A DNA stretch of 64,000 nt, taken from contig JAWNZC010000473.1 in assembly GCA_035771165.1 (NCBI GenBank), positions 3,293,001 through 3,357,000 on the forward strand, given 5' to 3'. The notes under the pieces were generated by a model that saw only the letters and a list, made by a program, of their open reading frames with translations, was not told the origin of the DNA and searched no databases. Shown here in pieces: positions 54,801 through 63,840 of this stretch (position 1 is its first letter; every line of letters starts with the position of its first letter). This DNA comes from Paragorgia papillata. Its lineage: Eukaryota; Cnidaria; Anthozoa; Scleralcyonacea; Coralliidae. A program made the translations under genes and the position numbers.

Positions 54801-56771
54801 ACAAAATTTTTTTTACACAGCCACTGGTCTTGAGCGAACAGGGAAGGCCAGAAAAGATTTGAAAAATTATTTATTGAATCATTTTATCACGCTTTGCTAA
54901 ATGTGCATTTTAAATTTTGATTGGTTGTGCTACTGTATGCTGCTGAACTAATTAATATTATGCAAGTAATTGTTTATTTGTTGCTATTAATAGTAAAAGT
55001 CATTATGTCTTTACAAAAAATCAACACAAACTTAGTATAGAATATGTTGTTAGTACCAGTTTCATGTGTTGTTTTGTTTAAAAACCATTCTGCATTCGTA
55101 CTGAAAACAACAACTAGCCATGAGTGAATGTGAAAAATAAACAATCTAGTTGTCAGTTATAATATTTCTTAAAATATCATTAGTTACAAAAGGCCGTTTA
55201 ACAAAACCAAACAAGAAATTAAAGGAGCACCTTATTCCACCATAATGAAATAAAATACCAGTACATTTACTGTAATGTGGGTCCCAGACAGCAAGTTGTG
55301 AGATAATAATTATGAAACTTAGCAAATGTGGAAGGAGATCGATATGAGAGTGGAAAAGCTTTGTCCATTGATTTTAGAAGAGCTACTGTCAACAAACATT
55401 AAAAATAACCTTGACTTGACCAAACAGTCTGAACTCATACTTGGTGACGTGTTGTGTCAAGTAGCAGTTGAGACAATGCAAACAACGATCAAATATTCAG
55501 CACACGGCATGGTCACCTGCAACCAGCAGTAATTAGGTTTTAACTCTTTCAACCCTAGTGGCCTTCCAATGATGAGTAAAATTGTCTGGCATTAGCCAGT
55601 GAGAGTAAATTCAGGGTTGAGACTCAAGGGTGAATTGAGATTAACCCTTTCAACCCTGGTGGCCTTCCAAATCATCTGGAGTGTTAGTCAGAGTAAGACA
55701 TGGGTGGTGGAAGGTAAAAATTATTGGGGGGGACTGTGAGCACCTGAAAGGTGCGAGACATCTAGGGGGCTATGGGGGCATGCTCTCCCGGATAATTTTG
55801 AATTTTTAGGTCTCGGAAATGCTATTTCCAGTGTTTTCAGGTAGTTTTCAGTGAGGTTTTATGAGATGCTGAGTGAGGTTTTGAGTCGGAAATACAAAGT
55901 CATAATAAAGAATTATACTGGCACATTTGCACAATTTTAATATTTCAAAACTTCAAGATAACATAAACACGTCTTACAAAGTTTGCTTGTTCGTTTCTAG
56001 TACCCTAGCCAGGCGCTCATAACAAAAGGGACGAGAATGCAATAAAAATGATGGTGTACCGATGAGAAAGTGACAAATAGTAATGTAAATGGAAAAAGCA
56101 CCAATTATTTTAATTTTAACTCAAGAAATCAAAACAATGCAGTTATATTAAATGTTTTAAGCTAAAATTATTGGGGGGGCCAGTGCCCCCCCCCCCCCCC
56201 AGTTCCACCACCCATGTAAGATACTATTAAAAAGGGAATTCAGGGTGCGAGTTCAAGTAAAGAGTAAAATACCTTAATTGAGATATTAATAGGTTTTAAA
56301 CCCTTCAGACCGAAAGGTCTCCCAACAACGAATAAAATCATCTGCTGTTAGCCAAAGTAAAATACTAAACGGGTCGAGAGAGTTCTGGAACTGCATGCAC
56401 GTATTTACAAATATTAAATCATGTTTGAATAAACTAGTGTAAGAGTGAATAAACACACCGGTTTCGTCTTGACAAAAACACGTCTGTAACCCTTTAGCAT
56501 AGATAAACAGACATCGAGAAAAAGGGGAAAGAACGTATTTAGTTCAAAATGCATAGAATAATTGCTTTGCCTTTGGGCAAGACAAAATCGTTCAAATTCA
56601 TAAGCTATAAAATACTCACCAATAAAGTACTTTCAACGTAAAAGCAGCCGAAGCTGAGTGTTCAGTCATAAGTTTCGCTTCAGTAGCCCCGCCATGATTG
56701 CCAAAAAAGACGTTCTGGATGGCTAGAACAGAGAGAAAACCCAATAATGCTACCACTAAAGAGGAAGCCAT
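39771..56771 (-). CDS. SELENOT: selenoprotein T (4 exons, UGA-encoded selenocysteine)
   Basis: Minus-strand exons 56620-56771, 50133-50376, 46505-46592 and 39771-39868 join in frame to give 193 aa (human 195). The protein is a thioredoxin-like ER oxidoreductase. Residues 1-20 form a signal peptide (MASSLVVALLGFLSVLA). The redox motif C-Y-S-U lies within LKVLYCYSUGYKRVF: its Cys codon is split across intron 1, and U is TGA at 50367-50369. VGDNYPPPLLRQYLA, a membrane-proximal LGIIAIILMGD, YAIMLVFFLSNAIE, STGAFEVVLN and DIPVWSKLESGRLPS follow, all as in SELENOT. Intron 3 (6.6 kb) is mostly satellite DNA. No SECIS element was identified: only about 72 bases of 3' UTR precede a 1.8-kb mobile element. 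Confidence 0.93.
40015..40950. mobile_element. nested foldback element
   Basis: Outer inverted ends: GGCTGCGCTAAACGTCGCAC (about 40019) and GTGCGACGTTTAGCGCAGGC (about 40930-40949), with AATTTAGACGAAT/ATTAAATTCGTCT beside them. A TTCAACATTTCATT element (about 40105-40326, sister of 26823-27026) and a hairpin element (about 40327-40551, CTTGCGATTTTGTTCATGTT ... inverse) have inserted in series. The right side has repeated GCATTATCGTC units. Confidence 0.7.
40951..43560. repeat. pentanucleotide satellite (AAAGT/AAAGC)n, left block
   Basis: About 2.6 kb of 5-bp units AAAGT and AAAGC with regular AACTC spacers, giving long artefactual frames of repeating LLYFT/LLCFA on the minus strand. Higher-order structure is visible: the pattern at about 41821-42120 recurs at about 42551-42855 with an offset of 730-735 bp. 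It fills SELENOT intron 3. Confidence 0.95.
44129..44713 (-). pseudogene. hAT transposase, C-terminal part
   Basis: A 194-codon frame starts MRDELSVALEQRFETIFEDN. It contains ILATTVDPRFKTKFG (the family's AT-x-LDPRFK motif), then CPYAWWQAKKLAYPNVFKVV, YLSPPSSSVYSERVFSEAGN and STEKRSRLAPHKADNILFLH. This is the complete hAT dimerisation domain (ZBED/Ac-like branch). The N-terminal BED finger and the DDE first half are absent or degraded upstream, where a foldback element interrupts at 44853. Probably inactive. Confidence 0.85.
44853..45056. repeat. foldback repeat, third family member
   Basis: Begins AAAAAGTAGAGTGCTGCGTA. The arms CTGCCAAAATTTTGAGGAAT ... CTGACGTTTCGAGCGGAGCC and the inverse contain TGATGAAGGGCTCCGCT(C/G) GAAA, a hammerhead-like core with a degenerate first base. 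It is inserted in the hAT element. Confidence 0.75.
45385..46440. repeat. pentanucleotide satellite, right block
   Basis: Continuation of the AAAGT satellite beyond the hAT insertion. It is poorer in AAAGC, with regular AACTCAAAGC spacers about every 120 bp, and drifts to AGGTG/AAGGT variants at 46355-46440. Confidence 0.95.
46505..46592 (-). CDS. SELENOT: SELENOT exon 3
   Basis: After TTTTCTGTCTAG, 29 codons, MYAIMLVFFLSNAIEGQLIS to EVVLN, plus one base. GTAAGA donor. The AAAGT satellite begins about 60 bp beyond the donor. Confidence 0.93.
46800..46945 (-). repeat. partial SINE body, minus strand
   Basis: Shares GTTTGGTAGAGTCAAACTGG and TTACTACAGGAGG... blocks, in opposite orientation, with the SINE at 49765-50045. 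It is truncated before the tRNA-like head. Confidence 0.7.
46953..47610. mobile_element. foldback element with AAGCCTGGTTTCCATAT ends
   Basis: AAGCCTGGTTTCCATATA at 46953 and inverse ATATGGAAACTAGGCTT to 47610. The left interior is a palindrome-rich run of AACAAGTTGTTCACGG/AACAATGTTG units (46990-47430). The right interior is an inverted pair, AGAGCCGGCGGCATGGCTGC (47460) against GCCATGCCGCCGGCTCTTAC (47570). It lies in SELENOT intron 2. Confidence 0.75.
47975..48890. repeat. element with clustered palindromes
   Basis: GTTATACCATGAGCTCGAGT ... AGCCAACGAGGCGCTTCGCC ... GGCTATAAGTTCGCATACGA forms a hairpin (47985-48080). GAGCTGATAGCC and AAGCTCATATCCGATAGCAT occur near 48805-48870. Boundaries uncertain. 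No gene. Confidence 0.4.
49224..49594. mobile_element. MITE with CAGGGACGTAGCC ends and poly-C tract
   Basis: TTCAGGGACGTAGCCAGAGG (about 49224) and inverse TCCTGACTACGTCCCTGA (about 49575-49592). It contains an almost pure C run at 49259-49297 and a 3' block ATGCCATTTTAGAGACTCTA shared with hAT internal sequence elsewhere. Confidence 0.7.
49612..49720. repeat. short foldback
   Basis: GTTAATCAATGTTCACTCGT, then GATATGGGATTTAACATCG, is answered by CGATGTTAAATCCCACATCA ... CATTGATCAAC. Confidence 0.8.
49765..50045 (+). repeat. tRNA-derived SINE, second family
   Basis: The tRNA-like head has an A box GTGGCACAGTGG (49771-49782) and a B box GGTTCAATTCC (49815-49825). The body is TGCTTCCAGTTTGACTCTAC ... 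GTTTCCTCCAGGTACTCCGG ... CAGTATAAATAAGA. A partial inverse copy is at 46800-46945. It lies in SELENOT intron 2. Confidence 0.75.
50076..50126 (-). repeat. fragment of the GCGTAGGCAGTGT family
   Basis: AACACTGCCTACACAGCACT followed by CTACGTTTTTATATA, inverse of the motif at 1510. Confidence 0.6.
50133..50376 (-). CDS. SELENOT: SELENOT exon 2 with Sec codon
   Basis: The acceptor TTGTTTAG is followed by T TAT TCC TGA GGG TAC, completing C-Y-S-U-G-Y. The exon runs through VFEQYAQFLHRNYPHMSIVG to YSWAKQNK and ends in phase 0 at GTACAA. Confidence 0.93.
51945..52022. repeat. hairpin of GGTGACTA repeats
   Basis: AACAATTAGTCACCTCAGTC, CGGTGACTATCGGTG and the inverse form a compact cruciform. A related GGTGATAGTCACCGCC lies near 51270. 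Confidence 0.75.
53009..53131 (+). CDS. short acidic-tailed frame, possible terminal exon
   Basis: Forty codons, MFVNVKLWHFPPTKKARTEV then SVEEVTDSESEEDECNEDDK and TAA. The acidic Ser/Glu tail looks like the end of a nuclear protein, possibly a terminal exon read from further left or cargo of the surrounding inverted-repeat element. No family recognised. Confidence 0.3.
   Translation: MFVNVKLWHFPPTKKARTEVSVEEVTDSESEEDECNEDDK
53540..54066. repeat. pair of ACAATCCTGGACAAA hairpin elements
   Basis: Copy 1, about 53543-53628: ACAATCCTGGACAAAACTCC to TATCCAGAATTGT. Copy 2, about 53971-54064: ACAATCCTGGACAAATGTCC to TTGTCCAGGATTGT. Both share CTTGGGACACTATGCCAAAA. Confidence 0.75.
54130..54690. 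repeat. tandem array of TAAAATCATCTGGCATTAGC units
   Basis: About five degenerate units of about 110 bp: TTTTAACCCTTTCAACCC...GGCCTTCC...GAGTAAAATCATCTGGCATT...AGCCAGAGTAAAATACTAAA...GGGTTGAGAGGGTTAA. Further scattered units lie at 53510-53540, 55535-55690, 56285-56370, 60490-60560, 34865 and, inverted, 1710. Confidence 0.85.
55326..55532 (+). other. 68-codon frame of unknown value
   Basis: MWKEIDMRVEKLCPLILEEL then LSTNIKNNLDLTKQSELILG and so on. It has protein-like composition but no recognised domain or splice support, and lies within SELENOT intron 1 on the opposite strand. Confidence 0.2.
55700..56216. mobile_element. MITE with ATGGGTGGTGGAA ends
   Basis: ACATGGGTGGTGGAA (about 55700) and TTCCACCACCCATG (to about 56216), flanked by GTAAGA on both sides. 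Contains a GGGGGGGAC run near the left end, a CCCCCCCCCCCCCC run near the right end, and a hAT-like internal block GGGGGCATGCTCTCCCGG...ATTTTGAATTTTTAGG. hAT-type MITE inferred. Confidence 0.75.
56620..56771 (-). CDS. SELENOT: SELENOT exon 1
   Basis: ATG at 56771. Fifty codons cover the signal peptide and the first thioredoxin-fold strand (AAFTLKVLY), plus TG of the redox Cys codon. GTGAGT donor. Confidence 0.9.
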
Positions 56772-56984
56772 GACGGCGAAGAACCGTTCTTGCTTTGTTC
56801 AGTTTGTTGATTACTTCATTCCTGTGGCGATGTTAGAACCCAGTATATGACCGCGCAGCTTGGGTTTCACTGTGACGTCGTCACAAAATTCTAAATCCTA
56901 TAAATTTAGCTTTTATAGGTTAAAATTTTCGCTAAAAACTGCAATCGTCATCAGGGGATTTAGCCAATGAAATTAGTGGGTACA

Positions 56985-57140
56985 AATTGAAATATAGTAA
57001 GGTTTGAGTACTGCCGAAATTATTGAACGTAGTTTCTAACGTTTCGAGCGAAGGCCCTTCGCCTTTGACGTTTCTCTCTGACGAAGGGCAGCTTTCGATC
57101 GCTCAATTAAAACGTTACTCAAAACTTACTTTATTTTTTT
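56985..57140. repeat. foldback repeat, degenerate member of the GCGTAGGCAGTGT family
   Basis: AAATATAGTAAGGTTTGAGT ... TTTCGAGCGAAGGCCCTTCG ... TCTCTCTGACGAAGGGCAGC. The hammerhead-like core is decayed here. Confidence 0.65.
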
Positions 57141-57557
57141 TCGGGCCGTATCCTACCAAATCCTGCTTTCTGATTGGCTAACGAGCGATCCGTATGAGCC
57201 CGTACTAAGAGATAATTTTTTTAAATGTGTTTTATAGGCCGTAAAATATTCTAAAAACGTTTGAAAATGAACTTAATTAAACGAAACCGAACATATTGAA
57301 CGAGTTTTTTATCCGTGAAAGAGACCTAAAATCTAATTTCCTTCGGAAAGAAACAGCACAGATCTAGATTTCCCCTTTTTGGTCACTCTAAACACTGATG
57401 AAGACCAAACTGAGAACCAAGCGGGGATAATTAGGAAAAAATAAACAAATTATTTACCGTTTTGGTCGGTCCATAATGGAGTATTGCGGCCTCGGGCCGT
57501 TTTTGAACCTCGGGAAATATTTCTCTATATATGCGGACTTCCCATCTGGCACTGAAT

Positions 57558-57559
<2 letters not shown>

Positions 57560-57637
<78 letters not shown>
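57560..57637. repeat. (AT)n microsatellite
   Basis: About 38 units. The YIYIYI frames across it are artefacts. Confidence 0.95.
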
Positions 57638-57640
<3 letters not shown>

Positions 57641-58146
57641 TTCGATTTGTATTTCAGCAGTGCCTGCGCGCGCAGCACACTACTTTTATTTCAATGTTTG
57701 AAATTAGAAGGCAATCTCGTACCCAGGGCCTTCGCTGCACGCAAACAAAGGCTCGATAATCAGGTTTTTCTCCAGTAATGGATTATCCCAGAACTTTCGT
57801 TTGTCTCTGGCCAAGAATGGCGCTCAGCTGGCCGTTCTTCATGGGGCTCTGGAAATCGAGCCTATAAATGGGTGTGGAGCTCCACGCGTAACTCACGATA
57901 GGTGTCACATGTTATTTGTATCGTTAAATTTGATGATTGGCTGATCTAAAAATATTAAGAAGAAGTAGGATATACACAGTAGAAGTAGACTCACTATTGT
58001 GTAAGAGTTAATTACTGATCTGAGAACCGAGGCATAATTAAGCCACATATAGTTCCCGCGATGCGCGTAGCGCCGAGGGAAGTATAGATAGGCTTTTAGT
58101 TTATTCATGCATAAATTATCTTTGATGTACCACGGTTAATCATTAA
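57638..58146. other. intergenic between microsatellite and MITE
   Basis: Includes a GCAGCACACTACTTTTATTT fragment (about 57674-57693) of the foldback family. Nothing else recognised. Confidence 0.35.
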
Positions 58147-58312
58147 TAGAGCGTTTTCATCTGACGTCACGGCGGCCATATTGGTGTACCAAAACAATGA
58201 AATGGCGGCCATATTGGTGTACGGTATGGGAATTAGCTCTTTCTTATTCAAATATTTCGTATTGTTTCACCACCCCAATGGGGCCACCGATCACGTGAGT
58301 GAAAACGCTCTA
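58147..58312. mobile_element. 166-bp TA-flanked MITE, copy 2
   Basis: Near-identical in sequence and length to 36995-37160, differing at a very few positions (for example GATCACGTG against GATTACGTG). The TA target is shared with the next element. Confidence 0.9.
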
Positions 58313-58637
58313 TACAGTGTGTATCAAAAAAATTCGACCACTTAGAAAATGAATTAGCATTCTTTTCAAACAACCTATTGTAGTAGTTTGAAAGCCCTAA
58401 GCACTTCGCTGAACCCACAGATGCGTAGAACACATGGTCTTATACATCTGGGAAATTAAGATAACTTGAAGTGTATGCATGGTGAAAGTATTTAAAAGCT
58501 TTTTCGCTTCGTTTAACTTATGTGCTGATTAATTTATAACGCAGCGCTTTTAGGGCTTTCAAACTACTACAATAGGATGTTTGAAACGAATGCTAATTCA
58601 TTTTCTAAGGGTTCGAATTTTTTTGATACACACTGTA
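58313..58637. mobile_element. Tc1/mariner-type foldback MITE
   Basis: TA then CAGTGTGTATCAAAAAAATT, and inverse AATTTTTTTGATACACACTG then TA. Arms of about 110 bp include AAATGAATTAGCATTCTTTT and AGTAGTTTGAAAGCCCTAA. It begins directly at the end of the 166-bp MITE, so one jumped next to the other. Confidence 0.9.
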
Positions 58638-58798
58638 TATAGGTTAGTTCGGGCCAAGGTAACTAACCTATACATAATGCCATGCCGAGGTTCGAGGTAA
58701 TTAACTAATTTAGTTCAAATTTCACAAGGTTAATTTTGTCTTCATTTGTGCACTTCCCTGGGCTTTATACAGATAACGAACTAATTAACTAATGTATA

Positions 58799-58853
58799 TC
58801 GAAATATAGTAAGGTTAGAGCTGCCTACGCAGCACGCTACTTTTGATTTAACT
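58799..58853. repeat. fragment of the GCGTAGGCAGTGT family
   Basis: GAAATATAGTAAGGTTAGAG joined directly to CTGCCTACGCAGCACGCTAC. The two ends of the family are fused with the middle deleted. Confidence 0.7.
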
Positions 58854-58929
58854 AATGATATATCCAATTAGTAACAGTACCCCCGCCCCCCCCTCGCTCC
58901 CACATGTGATATATATACAATGGATCGTT

Positions 58930-59160
58930 TTCATACACCTATTGTGCAAAGTCGTGCAAATTTCTTTTCAAATTTGCGTTAAATTTACCCTCGTAGGCAA
59001 ATTTATGGCAAATTTGGTAACTAATTTGCAAATGCGCAAATTCATATGCAAAGTCGTTGCAAATTTATCGGAATGCAAATTCAAAACACGCCATTAGCAA
59101 ATTACATTCAAATTTAGTTTAACAAATTTGCAAGTTATTTGCAAATGTGCAAATTTAGCG
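58930..59160. repeat. GCAAATTTG-rich repeat
   Basis: Over ten copies of GCAAATTT/AAATTTGC within about 220 bases in both orientations. This is self-complementary clustered sequence. Confidence 0.7.
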
Positions 59161-60357
59161 CAATTTCATTTTATATCGGGATTGCGATCGCGAAGAACAC
59201 GCCACGCTTAAAACATCGCGATCGCAATACATGTGAGATATATCCCAGAGCTTATAAATTATGTATATACTACACGAAGGTGTAACATAACTTTGAGCAT
59301 CACTGCATTTTATTTTAGTCACCACGTTGATCTATATTTTAAAAATGAACATTTGAACAAGTATTAAATTATATTATAAACGTTTATATGTTCTGAATAT
59401 TGTATAGTCAATATATTAAGAATATATAAATAGGAACATTTTTGTCAGATTAATTTATATGTACATTAAGTAGTATAGTAAATTTTTCATTGATAGTATT
59501 ACTATTTAGTGCGCGAATTGACAAATCTGGATGTCCCCATAGAGGGGAATGTTTCACTATTTAACTGTGTGTGGTAGCCCCGTATTGGGGCATTTACTCA
59601 AAAAAAAAATTGAAAGTCTGATCCCCACCTATTGTCCGGCCTCCCCCCCCCTGGGTGCTTAACATTGATAGGTGCATTAAGCTTATAAAGTATTTTTATA
59701 GTACTGAAGCGTCTGTGTAGGAAATGTACGGACTATTAGCCAGACTATTTTATTCTTCTTGTGGATGTTTCGGAGACAGAACTGAGAAGATTTGACTGAA
59801 ATTTACAGTGTTATTAAAATTTTACTCTTGCCTCTACTGACTGTATACAGTATTTACATGTATATATAAATATATTTCTGGAATCATTAATAATACATGA
59901 GGAAAATTCAAAGGTTTAATCAATGTCTGTTCACCCCAATACAGAACTGATGGCAGTGCCTCTAAATGTGATACAGAACTGTTTAACAAAAGAATGAAAA
60001 GATCAATTCTGTATCACATTTACAAATACAGACACCGATATCAGTTCTGTAGCAATTAGTGTACACACACTTTGCTTTCAACTATCTTGAGTGAGGTACG
60101 CTGGTAGCATCCTCATACAAAATGAAGATGCAAACATTTGGTGAACAACAACATTTGTTGAATAACAAGTGATGATCAGAATGGCTATTTATGGTACATC
60201 ACTTAGAATATAAAATGTAGGACTAATACTAAAACAAAGCGCATCACTAATTTAATAATCGTAGCCTATTAAACCTTACCTCGAAGGTTTATTGGCTCTT
60301 AACATGGTGTAGTTTTAGCTAACTTAAAACGTGTTTTAAAAGTAATTTACAGAATTT
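59160..60357. other. intergenic with small hairpins
   Basis: GGGATTGCGATCGCGA ... TCGCGATCGCAATAC (59176-59232) and a GATACAGAACTG ... CAATTCTGTATCACATTT inverted pair (59940-60050). No gene found. Confidence 0.4.
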
Positions 60358-60479
60358 GTGTCCGTTCTGTATCGGGATACATACAGGTACTTGGCTTCGC
60401 CTCATGTTTATATACCCGCAATACAGAATGGACACTCATATACTAGAGGCAAGAGTAAAATTTATATATATATATATAT

Positions 60480-61015
60480 ACGTGGGTCACCACTTAATCC
60501 TTTAACTCCCACCATGTCAGGTGGTCTTACCTTGATGAATAAAATCATCTGGCATTAGACAGATTACATGTAAAAAATAGAAAGTGCTAAATGGCACCAA
60601 TGGGAATGAAATGGTTAAATATGGATATCTTCCCAAGATTTCATGTACAGTACATGTAATTTGTATAGAAACATAGGGTCACAACTTAATGTGGGTATCT
60701 CCCCAAGATTACAATTATTGACAAATGGGGTCACCACTTACATGTAATGTGGGTATCACCCTGAAATTAAAATTCTAGCAAAATGAGGTCACCACTTAAC
60801 CCTTTTTCTACTAGGTCACCCTAAACCAGCCACTTTGTTATTTAACTCTGTCTAACACCAGAAGATTTTACTCATGAAGTGAGAACCCCTAGGAGGGAAA
60901 GGGTTAACGTGAATAAGTGCAGAATGATATCAAAATATTGAGTCACCGCGTAGATTGGACATCTCCCTGAAATTAGAATTATGGAGAAATGGGGTCACCA
61001 TATCTCCCTGAAATT
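60480..61015. repeat. degenerate tandem repeat, about 60-65 bp unit
   Basis: Recurring ATGGGGTCACCACTTAATGTGG / GTATCTCCCCAAGATTAAAATT units, about seven copies with decay, interrupted by one TAAAATCATCTGGCATTAGA unit. Confidence 0.75.
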
Positions 61016-61115
61016 AAGATTATGCTTAAGATTATGCTTAAGATAATTAAGATTATGCGAGGACGAAATTAAATCATGTCTATGGAACAAGGAGCCCCTT
61101 CATTACATTCTGCAG

Positions 61116-61232
61116 AAAAGGTAAAGAAATCGCTGGTGTCATTGTCGAGAAAATTGAATTCACAGAGGTTGAAGAGTCGAGTGCTGTTCGAACAAAACAT
61201 TCTTTAACCAAGGTGTTTCTTCCTGTTACAAG
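61116..61232 (+). CDS. candidate internal exon, unidentified gene
   Basis: The pyrimidine-rich acceptor CCCCTTCATTACATTCTGCAG precedes an open frame KGKEIAGVIVEKIEFTEVEE, then SSAVRTKHSLTKVFLPVT, which ends at a consensus GTAAGT donor. Composition is protein-like. It carries 1 base before the first full codon and 2 after the last. No family recognised and no partner exon proven. Confidence 0.35.
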
Positions 61233-61239
61233 GTAAGTA

Positions 61240-62492
61240 TTGATTAAAAAAAAACTTATTAATTAAACTTTATTAAAAACTTAATAATTTTAAAAAAACT
61301 TATTAATTAAACCGTATTAATTGCCCTTCAACGAAAGATTTTGCTCTGTGGCTATTCATATGTAGTTAATTTGCTGTCTAAATGGCGTATCAGCTCTTTG
61401 TAAATTTGCCATTACTTGAAATTGACACACTCGGTAATGCCTTTTAAATCATTTGTTCGATAAACATGGCCACCCGAGACAGTATTCTAGGCCGTTTTGG
61501 CGCGAAAATTCCCCCTTGCTGATTGTAGGTCTGTCCAATGAGGTCTGCCCAATGCCCGTGGAGATACTCGCATATGTTTTGTTGCCACATGATAATGAGC
61601 CTTGAATTCTAGCCAAGGCAGTATCACTTACCGGCGACCTAAAATACAGATATAAACAACTTTAGACTAGAAATAGTTAACACTATGATGAGAAAACCCA
61701 CCATCTTTCGACAGAATTATAAAAATATAGAGCTAGCTAAGAACACGTGCAACCATTATGGCGCATACATTATGTGATTGTAGGTCTGTCCAATGCCCGT
61801 GGAGATACTCACATGTTTTGTTGCCACATGGTAACGGAATGGACCCGCCTTCTCGAATTTCAGGCGGCAACATTCCACCGGTCCACGCCATGTGCTGCAA
61901 TGGAAAACAATGTGCGTCAGCAAGAAACGTTCGTGGCCTGATTAGACAGGCCACAAACTTTTGGTACATACTTGACTATGTGGTGCCGCTATCCAGTGGT
62001 TTTCTCACCAACAAACTTTCCATTGCATCTAGTTCTCTTACTTTTGCGGATGCGCATCTCCAGATCAACGAGCCAGTCATCTTGAAATAGAGAACAAAGG
62101 AGTTCAATTATTGGTAGAGGTAAAGAGAAAAAATACAAACAAACAAAGTAACTTATTTATCAACTTGCGAAGCAACGGATTTTTCTGGAATGTGTAATTT
62201 TTTTGTCTGGAACTCGTATATCCCTGAATATCTCCGGAATAAAGATTTGTTTTATTCCCAATTCCGCGTTTTATCCCCAATTCTGCGTTTTATATCCTGC
62301 CCGCAATTCCATAACCCGTTAACTCATAGCGATATGAGCCTGCAAGACATACGCGCTTCTGTCAGCGTTTTAAGTATAGCGCATGAGTACTTGGAATATT
62401 TTACGATATCCCACGGCTTTCGTCTGGCATTCGGCTTCCTTGGGATGGCCCAAAACCTGTAATTCAACGGCAATATCTAAAATAATGCTTAC
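61240..62492. other. unassigned, frames on both strands
   Basis: A 110-codon plus frame (61758-62090) and a short minus-strand ATG frame (from about 62081: MTGSLIWRCASAKVRELDAM) overlap. Neither is recognised. A GATTGTAGGTCTGTCCAATG...CCCGTGGAGATACTC segment is duplicated (61522-61580 and 61777-61815). Confidence 0.3.
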
Positions 62493-62700
62493 CATGGTGA
62501 CCGTGAGACCGTTCTTGTCGGCCAGACGGATCGCCATGCGGGTCAGACGGACCGAGAGACGAAGAAGGAGGCGAAGTGGGACCATGGTGCGGTGTCGAAC
62601 ACGGAGACTGCCAAGGAGACGAAGCAGACGGACCAGTTGAAGCAGATGGCTCTGGCTCTGTCCCCGCCTCCCAGGGCTCAGACGCAGTGGGACACGGAGC
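62493..62700 (-). CDS. candidate Pro/Ser-rich exon
   Basis: On the minus strand, acceptor TCTGATTTTAG precedes a 208-nt open block bounded by a GTAAGC donor. One frame is Pro/Ser/Gly-rich (SASTGPSASSPWQSPCSTPH). Clean splice-like edges suggest an exon of an unknown gene, but low-complexity coding makes chance hard to exclude. Confidence 0.3.
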
Positions 62701-63169
62701 CTAAAATCAGACCAATACATTAAATTAAAATAACTTGAATGCTGAGAAAGAAAGACGTTGGTCGGCGCTTCCTGGTAGTTTCACGCTGGGAGCCGTCTTA
62801 AATGGTTTTGATTATTAAGTCAAGGAGCATGTGCAGTTCCGTGGGAATTCTGAAGAACAATAAAAATGTCGTTGCCAGTCTGGCAACTTGCTCCATAGTT
62901 AATGAACTTTTTTATGGTGTTAGATGTAAGAAAAATGACGTCACGAATGCGTACTTGATCACGAATCATGTCTCCTTTCTATTTCATGCGTGCCCTTAGA
63001 AAACTGCCATTTTGAATTTGACTAAATTCCTTGCCACCGCGTGAATTCCCTTGCCACAAGAGACTGGAACGAGTCAAAATGCCCTTAGAAAACACAAAAT
63101 TTTGACTGAGAAAAGATAGGAGTACGAAATCTATACACGCTTCAGTATGACTTTTGAATCTGATTTTAG

Positions 63170-63208
63170 GGTGATAACAATCATGATTTTCAAGGAGATA
63201 CCACTGAT
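63170..63208 (+). CDS. candidate 39-nt exon
   Basis: Between GATTTTAG and GTAAGT; reads GDNNHDFQGDTTD in phase 0. It joins in frame to the candidate at 63790. Confidence 0.3.
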
Positions 63209-63291
63209 GTAAGTATTTTCATTTTTATTTTAGTTTGAATTGGTTGTAACAAGACTAAAGTCTTCAGTCTTGAAAGACTAAAGTTCCTCAA

Positions 63292-63781
<490 letters not shown>

Positions 63782-63789
63782 TCACCCAG

Positions 63790-63840
63790 ATTACAGCTAC
63801 AACAGCAACTGTAGCTGATCTTGAAAATGTGCTTAATTAA
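63790..63840 (+). CDS. candidate terminal exon
   Basis: After CTCACCCAG, 16 codons ITATTATVADLENVLN and TAA. In phase with the 39-nt candidate exon upstream. Gene unknown. Confidence 0.3.
   Translation: MTATTATVADLENVLN

Noticed and set aside
57431..57678. YIYIYI frames
   Set aside because: Translation of the (AT)n microsatellite.
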